Positions 9,793 to 18,610 of a stretch of 64,000 bases of DNA are shown one piece after another. Each line of letters starts with the position of its first letter. The stretch's first letter is position 1. The notes beneath the pieces were generated by a model. The model was given only the letters and a program-made list of their open reading frames with translations, was not told the origin of the DNA and searched no databases. The stretch spans positions 54,132,400 to 54,196,399 of the forward strand of contig CM042092.1 in the NCBI GenBank assembly GCA_023512835.1. Direction: 5' to 3'. The DNA is from Taxillus chinensis (lineage: Eukaryota > Streptophyta > Magnoliopsida > Santalales > Loranthaceae). A program made the position numbers and the translations under genes.

Positions 9793-10204
9793 TGTTGGAT
9801 CAAACCAAGAATTTGGATAATGCGGAACAAACCCTATGTAATTTAACTCGAGATGTTTCATGTCTACCAGTAAGTCTGTGCAGATGAGTTAACTTTAAAT
9901 CCGGACCTACTCATGTGAGGACAAAGCAAAGGACAGGATACATAATCCTAGTCCGGATCATCATGAGTGTCATCATTCACTTGGTATATAACCAAGTCAT
10001 CATCCGGAGTAAGGACCCTTCGTGCTGATCAAACACTTGAGAAAACGACTAGGAACCCGCGTCTAACACTCAACTAGATTATGTCAATTAATGCGAGTAA
10101 GTTCCTGAGTCTACATCTTGCACGGAGTAGAAGAGACTTGTGAGAGAGAAAGAATCGAAGTTGTCACTCCATCGGACTACGGAAAAGAAGACACGGACGA
10201 AGAA

Positions 10205-10460
10205 ATCCGAAGTCTGTCATTCGAGCGGAGTAAAGACAACTGTTGTGGAGTAAGAACATCAAATGCGGAATAAGGGATCCGAACCATTACTCATACGAAG
10301 TAAGGAAGCGCTGATGCGGAGTAAGCTCCCTGAACCACTACTCATGCGGAGTAAGGAAGCGCTGACACGGAATAAGGATTCCAGGACTTCATTCATACGG
10401 AGTAAGCAATCACTGATACTGAGTAAGGATCCGAGCTTCGTTCATGCGAAGTAAGGAAAC
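10205..10460 (+). repeat. Degenerate CGGAGTAAG array in B LTR
   Basis: Roughly ten copies of (A/T)TGCGGAGTAAGG-like 9-15-mers separated by 10-30 bp, for example GCGGAGTAAGGAAGCGCTGA. The same array is in the 3' LTR (about 21920-22160). It lies 300-550 bp upstream of the TATA box, that is in U3. Confidence 0.7.
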
Positions 10461-10762
10461 TTGCAACGGACCAAGAAGACGCTGCTTCATCTCTCCAAGC
10501 CGCAATTAATGCTAGCAGCTCGCTACGTCCCGATGTAAGACAAACTCATTGAATACCTAAATTGTCTGACACGTGGAACACACAGAGATGTGGATGCAGT
10601 CTCAAATGCAATTGGAATCAAGCAAAGAATTCATTACAACTTATGCTTCCAATATTTCGAGCTCCACATCCGCAGCAGTTAAAGCTTCAGCATTTTCTGA
10701 TGAAGAACTTTAATGCTCCACACTGCTCGGAAAATGCAGTTCCAAGATAGATTCCTAGGATG

Positions 10763-10772
10763 TCTATATATT
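10763..10772 (+). promoter_or_regulatory. TATA box of B 5' LTR
   Basis: TCTATATATT, conserved at about 22459-22469 in the 3' LTR. It is the only good TATA element in the U3 part, so the genomic RNA probably starts near 10800. Confidence 0.55.
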
Positions 10773-11096
10773 TGCCTGAAACAATGTAAATAAAAACGCG
10801 CGTGCTTACTTGTACTCATATACTCATAAGCATATATCTTGTAAAGAGCCAAAAACAGAGATCAACAGCCAAGTGTGTGTAACCATAAACAAAAGTGTTG
10901 TGCGGTAATCAGCTAAAACGCTATTTTGCTTTGTTGTAATTATCTTCAGATAATAAAACAACATACTTCCACTACCTGGTTAATCTTCCGCACTGATTTT
11001 ATCTGTTTAACCAGAGTGAGTGTCCAGCCATTAAGAGAGAGAAAGATTTTTCAAAGAGCCTATTCACCCCCCTCTAGGCTCTCCGGGACCAACAAG

Positions 11097-11108
11097 TGGT
11101 ATCAGAGC
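11097..11108 (+). other. Primer-binding site of B
   Basis: TGGTATCAGAGC starts two bases after the LTR and is complementary to the 3' end of plant initiator methionine tRNA, the usual copia primer. Confidence 0.9.
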
Positions 11109-11155
11109 AAGTTTTACCTGCTCGTAGAGATCCCTCACTCCCTCTCAACTTAACA

Positions 11156-13455
11156 ATGGCCGAAGAAAGCAGCATGCTATTCAACACCCAACTCAACTCC
11201 GGGGGAGCTCAAGAGCCCCTTCCCAACCGAAGCAGCAGTGAAATGTTGATCCACCTCAACCTGTTACTGTCGCTGCTCCTCAACCACGGAGTTCAGGCTA
11301 CACTTTAAGCAAACTGCCAAAGTTCACACTAGAGCTTTTCTCCCAGTGGAAAGCTCGCATGAAGATGTTAATGACCTATCATGATTATCTAATGTGGCCT
11401 TGTCTTCATCAGGAGCTTCCTATTCCGATGACCATCGGAGAAAATGGGGTCAGGAGGCCAAAGACTGATGCTGAACTCACTCACGATGAAAGAGCCTGGC
11501 AATACGCCAGTGAAAAGGCTCTAGCTTACGTGACATCGTCCTTGGATTCAGAGGCTTTCACGGACGTCCAGGGCTGCACGATAGCAAAAGCTGTGTGGGA
11601 CAAATTAACTATTCTATATGAAGGAAGTCAGTCTCAGATGCAGAACGTCATTTGCGCTCTCAGACAGAACTTTGAGAGCTTCAACCACAAACCTGACGAA
11701 TCCCTAGAGAGCATCTATCAGCGATTCGGCAAGCTCATCCTGGAATTGAAAGCTGTCAATGAGCACTACACTCAGTTCCAAATAAATGACAAGTTCTTTC
11801 GTTCCTTGCCGGATCGCTATTACTCGAAGCAGCTCCAAATGCAATCTAAAGACAACTGGCAGTATGCTCCCCTTGAAGAGCTACATGGAGAGCTACGGAC
11901 TCATGAGGTCAGATTCAAATACACTGACCGAGACGAGAAGATAGCTCGGAGAGAAAAGGGGGTAGCTCTTAAGGCTACGGCTGGACCAAGCATGCTGGCA
12001 GAGGATGATACGGAAGAGTCAGAAAACTCTGACTCGGACATGGAAAAAGAAATAGCACTCCTGGTAAAATCCTTCACACGATTTCTGCGGACAAGCAGAA
12101 AAGGATTCAGAAGAGGTTCTTCCTCATCCTCGAGAAGGAAGGAGTGGTCGGAGCTAAGATCCCAAAACTGCTACAATTACGGGAAACCTGGTCATTGGGC
12201 CAAGGATTGTAGATCCAAAGCCAAGACGGCCGACAAGGATGACAAGGTTAAATCCCGACGCTCCACCTCAGACAACAGCAAGACGAAGAGGAAGGTGTTC
12301 GTCTCAAAATACAACAGTGGTTCGGAAGAAGAAGATGAATCTTCAGACGACGAACCAACGGAAAAGGCGAACGCCTGCCTTATGGCAAACGCTGAGGTAC
12401 CTTCTATCTCTGAGCTCCTGAGTAAATTAGAATCTCTCACTGCTGAACGTGATCATGAAAAGAATGAGAGACTAAAAATTACTCAAATGTATCAAGATAT
12501 GAGTAGTCAGACTAAACGACTAGAACTTACTGTTTCTAAACTTGAAAAGCACATAGTTGATTACCGAAGCAGGGAGGTTTGGTATCACGACCTAAGAGTT
12601 GAAAATGACTTGCTGAATACCAATCTCACAGGCCTAAACGTAAATCTTAAACGACTCAAAAATGAACTTGAAAAGGAAAAGGAAATCAATCGTAAATGGC
12701 TAAAATCCGGGGAAATAGCCTCTACGTTTAGAACTGATCCTGACAATATCCGAGTCAAACCTGGCCTAGGATCCGAATCCACTTCCACTGCTCCAGCTAC
12801 TGAGTGCCCTCCGGACTACACTCCAAAACTAACCAACCTATATCCTGTTAGTACGTCTAAACTGTTGGATGGTTTTGTTTCGAGTGGCACCATAGTTTAT
12901 GACTGTGGAAGAGAGGTTGTTACTGCTAATCCTGAAGTAGTAACACCCGTACCAAATGATGAAGGGAAGGCTGCTGCAGTTAAAGCCGAAACTGCAGCAT
13001 CCATAAACAAAGGAAAGGCTAAGCCTGACGCATCCAAGGCCAAGAGCGCGTCACTCGTTCGCAAAGGATTAGGCCATAGGGAACAGAGTAGAAAACCTGT
13101 AAAACCTAAGAAACCTGTATCCCCTGTTATAACTCCTCATCACAGTGTCTGTTCGATATGTCGCGAAATAGGTCATTATCACTATGAGTGTTGGAGTCTA
13201 TCTGATGACTGGTTATGTAATCACTTTTCAATCAATAAAAATTCGGTTGTCAAAAAGGGTTCTTCTCGGAAAGCTAAATCTAAAACTCCTCGGAGTATTT
13301 CACCTATGAAAACCCAAGTTAAAGAAGCAACTAAGACGGAAAAAGCTAAGTCAACCTGGAAAGTTAAAGTTCCTAGCAACATAAAATCCGGAATAGTTGA
13401 CACTGTTGTTGCTTCTCCTAACCGCCCAAAACAAGTTTGGGCACCAAAAATGTAA
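11156..13455 (+). pseudogene. gag: gag of Copia-I element B
   Basis: The structural protein of the virus-like particle. The ATG at 11156 (MAEESSMLF) is the first after the PBS. A one-base frameshift between about 11250 and 11290 moves the reading to the frame that starts GYTLSKLPKFTLEL and stays open to 13453. The UBN2-type gag domain covers about 11490-11930 (AVWDKLTILYEGSQSQMQN, QRFGKLILELKAV). The first zinc knuckle, at about 12165-12210, reads CYNYGKPGHWAKDC: its second Cys is Tyr, a single G-to-A change. A coiled-coil-like stretch follows (about 12410-12710). A second knuckle, CSICREIGHYHYEC, lies near 13150-13190. The frame ends at TAA (13453-13455), which is in frame with pol. Confidence 0.9.
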
Positions 13456-15351
13456 TCTGTTGTCTTGCAGGAGCATCTATGGAATTCACTGCCATCTCAC
13501 TTGAAGTCAAAGATCAATCAAAGCAAGTGGATACTCGATAGCGGATGCTTCGGACATATGACGGGTGATAAGTCTCTGCTCGTGGATGTTACTGACAAAC
13601 GAGGCCCATCCGTAACATATGGTGACAACAGTAAAGGTAAGACTGTGGGGTATGGCACTTTAACCAACGGCTGTGTATCAATTGCTAAGGTTGCATTAGT
13701 CGAAGGTTTGAAGCATAATCTGCTGAGTGTTAGTAATTTATGTGACAAAGGATTCACAGTTTCCTTTTCGTCAAACACCTGCACAGTTAGAGATAACTTA
13801 TCCGAAGATATTAAGTTATCCGGATCTAAAGATGGGGACATATATTCTGTGGTCTTAAGAAATAATTCTTCTGACCCTGTATGCTTCCTCACTACAGCAT
13901 CACATGAAGATAGTTGGCTATGGCACAAGCGTTGTGCACATCTAAATTTTAAGACCTTGTCTAAATTAGCGTCACTTGATCTGGTCACTAGTCTGCCTAA
14001 ACACAAATACTCTAGAGATACTCTCTATAGAGAATGTCAACTTGGCAAACAGACCAAACATAGCTTTAAGAGCGAATCAGTAAATTCAATAACTGCTCCT
14101 TTACAACTTCTTCACATGGACCTATGTGGTCCCATTTCTGTTTCTTCACTTGCTGGTGCGAGATACACCCTAGTGGTTATCGATGACTTCACCAGATACA
14201 CATGGGTGTTGTTCCTGAAGTCTAAGGATCAAACCTTTGAACACCTTGTAGATCTCTTCAGCTGGATAAGCAATTCACAAGGACTGAGCATTAAATGCAT
14301 CAGGAGTGATCATGGTACAGAATTTGATTTTTCAGATATGAGATCATATTGTTCTGAACAGGGCATTAAGCACGACTTCTCTGCACCCAAAACTCTACAA
14401 CAAAATGAAGTAGCTGAGCGCAAGAATTGTACTTTAGTCGAGGCTGGCAGATCAATGTTAGCAGGGGCAAAGCTTCCTCTCAGTCTATGGGCTGAAGCGG
14501 TGTCTACTGCCTGCTATGTTCAGAACAAAACTCTTATAAATAAATTTACCATGAAAACACCTTATGAGATGTGGAAGGGCAGAAAGCCTTTTATTTCACA
14601 CTTCAAAACTTTTGGGTGTACTTGCTACGTACTGAACAATGGAAAAGAATCCCAGAATAAATTTGAACCTAAATCTGATGATGGGATATTTGTTGGATAC
14701 TCTTTACATAGCAAGGCTTATCGGATTTTCAATAGAAAACTTTTCAAAGTTGAAGAATCTATCCATGTGACTTTTGATGAAGCTAACACGGATTGGTCGA
14801 AAGTTGGTTCTTCAAGTTCTAATGTGCAGGATCAAGATGACGACATTGACTACTCAAAGTTTATGAATATTCCTGTCACTTCTACTGACCAACCACGTGG
14901 CACCAATGAAGAACGAAGAAATGATGCAGATAATGCTACGGATGAATCGGAATCGGGACTTCCACATAACTCCGGATATATTCCTTCGGATATTCAAAAT
15001 ACCGGAGTACCTTCCAGTCCATCCAGACCAGTTGATACGGAAATGAACAGTAATGGAGAACCTCAAAATACTCCAGAACCTGTTAATTTGAATAATGCTG
15101 GCCCGGAAGAAGCTCAATCAGTGGACGACCAAGGACCACCTAATCTGACAGAGCTTCAAATCATTGAGTATTCACCACCATTTGCGCAAAACTATAGGTG
15201 GACTCGAAGCCATCCTCAAGAACAAGTGATTGGTGATCCTACTGTTGGTGTTAGAACAAGAGCAGCCACCTCCAACATGTGCCTCTACTCATGCTTTTTG
15301 TCGCAGATAGAGCCAAAAGTGGTGGAAGAAGCTCTTCAAGATTCAAATTAG
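13456..15351 (+). pseudogene. pol: Protease, GAG-pre-integrase and integrase of B
   Basis: Same frame as gag, directly after the TAA. The protease site WILDSGCFGHMTGDKS keeps D-S-G. The GAG-pre-integrase module is WLWHKRCAHLNF and YRECQLGKQTKHSF, with the first Cys of the CxxC pair changed to Tyr. The integrase core has HMDLCGPISVSS (Asp), IRSDHGTEFDFSDM (Asp) and QQNEVAERKN (Glu). The usual QQNG is QQNE by a G-to-A change. The C-terminal GCTCYVLNNGKESQNKF module is present, then an acidic linker to RT. A TAG at 15349-15351 interrupts the frame near the start of RT. Integrase would insert the cDNA with 5-bp target duplications, as seen at this element's own ends. Confidence 0.92.
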
Positions 15352-16838
15352 ATAGACGCCATGCAGGAAGAGTTAAATTAGTTCAAGAGGAATAATGTGT
15401 GGACTCTTGTACCAGGGCCAAAGTTTCAACAAGTCATTGGAGTTAAATGGGTGTTCCGGAACAAACTTGATACGGATGGAATCGTAATCCGGAACAAAGC
15501 CCGACTGGTAGCCAAGGGTTATCGTCAAGAAGAAGGAATAGACTATGACGAAACCTTTGCCCAAGTGGCCAGGACTTGAAGCAATCGGAATGTTCTTGGC
15601 ATATGCTTCATACGAAAACTTTAAAGTTTATCAAATGGATGTCAAGAGTGCATTTCTGAATGGAGATCTTTAAGAGGAGGTATATGTTGAACAACCTCCA
15701 AGCTTCGTTGAACCAAAGGCTGGACATCTGGTCTACAAACTAAGGAAAGTCTTCTATGGATTGAAGCAAGCTCCAAGAGCTTGGTACGACACACTTTCGG
15801 AATTCTTACTTGCTCACAACTTTCAAAAAGGGAAGATTGACACCACGCTATTCTTACGGAAAGAGAAGGGACATACTCTGATCGTACAGATCTACGTGGA
15901 TGATATCATTTTCGGATCAACTAATCCGAAACTCTGTGATAAGTTCGCCAAGTTGATAACTGGCAAGTTTGAGATGAGTATGATGGGAGAACTGTCCTAC
16001 TTCCTTGGGATCAAGTCAAACAACTAAAGGAAGGGATCTTCATCAACCAAGCTAAATATACTCGTGACTTAATCAAGAAGTTTGGTATGGAAGGTTCATC
16101 TCCTGTCAAAACTCCAATGCCAGTCAGTGCCAAGTTAGACCCAGATGTTGATGGCAAATCAGTGAATGTGACTGAGTACAGAGGGATGATTGGATCCTTG
16201 CTGTATCTTACAACAAGTCGCCCGGACATAATGTTTACAACTTGCATCTGTGTAAGATATCAGGCGAATCCCAAAGAGTCACATATGCTTCACGTAAAAT
16301 GGATATTAAGGTATCTCAAAGGGACGATGAATTTGGGACTCTGGTACCCAAAAGAGTCCAACTTCGCCTTATCCGGATATTCTGATGCTGATTTTGCCGG
16401 GTGTCGCATAGACAGGAAAAGCACCAGTGGTACATGCCAATTCCTTGGAAACAGATTGATCTCTTGGTTCAGTAAGAAGCAGAATTCCGTATCAACTTCT
16501 ACTGCTGAGCGGAATATATAGCTGCTGGGAGTTGCTGCGCACAACTTCTCTAGATGCAAAGTCAACTTACTGACTACGGCTTCAACATGACATCTGTTCC
16601 ACTCTACTGTGACAATACCAGTGCTATTGCTAATAGCAATAATCCCGTCATGCATCCAAAGACAAAACATATTGAGGTCAGGCATCATTTCATTTGCGAC
16701 CATGTTCTTAAAAACCACATATCCCTGGAACATGTTACTACTGAAGATCAACTGGCGGATATACTTACAAAGCCCCTACCTGATGTAAGATTTTATGAAC
16801 TTCTTCTTAAATTAGGTATGGTTGACTTTTCTACATAA
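15352..16838 (+). pseudogene. pol: Reverse transcriptase and RNase H of B
   Basis: RT begins around MQEELN, then [49 protein letters not shown] and [13 protein letters not shown], with an intact YVDDIIFGS site. RNase H follows: SGYSDADFAGCRIDRKSTSG, LISWFSKKQNSVSTST and DNTSAIANSNNPVMHPKTKH. It ends ADILTKPLPDVRFYELLLKL with a stop at 16836-16838. It is broken by stops (TAG about 15378, TAA about 15672), a frameshift near 15570, another near 16015, and a frameshift after STAERN near 16520. Each module lies in a different frame, so it is a decayed gene. Confidence 0.92.
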
Positions 16839-18487
16839 CTTCTCACTTATTATCCTTCAGTAGTTATTTTCAGAACATGCATTATTGTACTTCATGGTTA
16901 GTGATAGATACTGAACTTCTTGTTTAACTATCTTACTTTAGTCGTGTAAATGTTCTGATATTTCTCACTAAGTTCATAATGGGAGGATGCTTGCTTATCC
17001 GGACTGATAGTGAATCAAACAAACATAATTAAATATATATGACACAAATCCTCTTCTGATGTCATGAATTCTACTCCATCTTCCATCTCATGTCCTATGA
17101 TTTCGTGACTGACTGAACTATCTTAGATGAATGGTCGAGGAATGACTTGGGATAACTCGGACTGAAAGTGGAAATTCACTATGTCTGCTGATCAGCTGCA
17201 TGAGTGGAGTAAATCAAGGATAGGCAGCAGTTTCTCTCGATTCATGATTAAACAGGAAACGTCTTAACAGGCTCTAAAAGTCTACGGGGGGAGAAATTGC
17301 TCTCTCTATTATCTAAGTAATACCCCCGGATTCGTATTTCATGACCTCTTTCCTGGCTGTCTATCTGAGGGGGAGTCATCCTCGAGAAGATCGTATCAAA
17401 ATGATTCGCTGATCTCAGGGGGAGAGAATACTTCATTGAATCTTAAGTAAGGCCCCCTATTTCAGCAAAAGGCATGACTACAGGGCGAGAGAATGCTTAT
17501 TATTAAGTAATGCCTTCCTGATAAGTCTCGGATGTTCCGCACTATAACTCTCACTCATAAAGCTGATTGGATTTGCATTGTTGAATCGGAATTTTGGATT
17601 GTTTGGCTGTTATCTTCCTCTTCCTAGCATTTTAGGCATGATAGTCGGTTGTAACATCATACATCATGTGCTCTTCTTTCCATTTTCACTCATACATTTT
17701 CTGATGGATGAAGTCATATAAATCTAATTAATCTTTGCTCTCATTCTCAGTATGAAGGATTGGCTATGTTGACCTATTGGATTTATGTGTTAATTATCTC
17801 ACACATACATAGATTTCAGTATGATGGCTTTCACTTCGTATGTATGTGTCTAGCACTTAACTTTTTATGCATAAGTTCTGTTTCTTTTTAGTTCGGATTG
17901 TGTGTTATGCCTTTATATTGTTTATCCGGACTAACCCGAACCTGACGAGACTTGCACTTCAAAGCATCTATTTGTTAAGTCACAGGTTCGGATTCTCTTT
18001 GCAATTCATCGCTCTATCTTGTCAGATGTCTCGGATTTCTGAGGTGTTGTGGTACTTCATACTTTCTCGACATCAAGACAGCAAAGGAATCATCTCTACT
18101 CAACACTTTGTTCACATGGATACAGTTAGTCAGTCTCATCTGGATGTTCTTTATATGGATTATCCTTCTCCAGATGAAAGTCGGTTTATTTCCTCCTGAT
18201 TCTTGGAATTCTCAATTCGCGATAAACCAAGTAATTATCTTACATCGCTTATTTTTGAGGAGGGATAATGATGGTTCATTTAATGCACACATCGAGCCCG
18301 GTATTTTATCTTTTCAAAAATCTAGAAGTATGCCTACAGCTGTCATCTTTGAATGGTTAGCACAGCCGCCACATCATAGGTCTATTCGACGGCGCTAATC
18401 CATCACTTCTAATGACATAAGGAAGTCGGGTGGCTCACTGTTCATTTCGCTTAAACTCGAGAACCACTTGCTTCCACGGACAGGATC
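16839..18487 (+). other. pol-ORF3 spacer of B with PPT-like repeats
   Basis: About 1.65 kb with no credible coding frame. Between 17284 and 17520 there are three degenerate copies of a unit with GGGGGAGA(G)AA..CTT...TTAAGTAATGCCCCC (near 17284, 17416 and 17483) and an isolated GAGGGGGAGTC at about 17367. These resemble the true PPT (TTGGGGGAGAT). The rest is A/T-rich and partly matched by the E spacer. Confidence 0.75.
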
Positions 18488-18610
18488 CTATTTATACCGC
18501 ACTATCGGCGTCGACCGAGGTTATCGCTCCCAACTCTTAAAACCCTAAACCCTCGCCGCACCTGTTCCTGCAAAGCTCTTCTCTCTTTCTCCCTCAATCT
18601 TTCACTCCCA
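18488..18610 (+). promoter_or_regulatory. Putative internal promoter of B ORF3
   Basis: CTATTTATACC at 18488-18498 resembles a TATA box. A double telo-box AAACCCTAAACCCT lies at 18540-18553. A pyrimidine leader rich in CTTCTCTCTTTCTCCC runs to the ATG at 18611. This order is typical of plant housekeeping and translation-related promoters, and E and D show it in the same place. Confidence 0.55.

Larger units (their letters stand above)
9793..11094 (+). mobile_element. 5' LTR of B
   Basis: 1302 bp, TGTTGGATCAAACC...CGGGACCAACA. It contains a degenerate CGGAGTAAG array, a TATA box at 10763-10772 (TCTATATATT) and an AATAAAA near 10948 that could serve polyadenylation. It differs from the 3' LTR by scattered substitutions and very few small indels. 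Confidence 0.95.
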
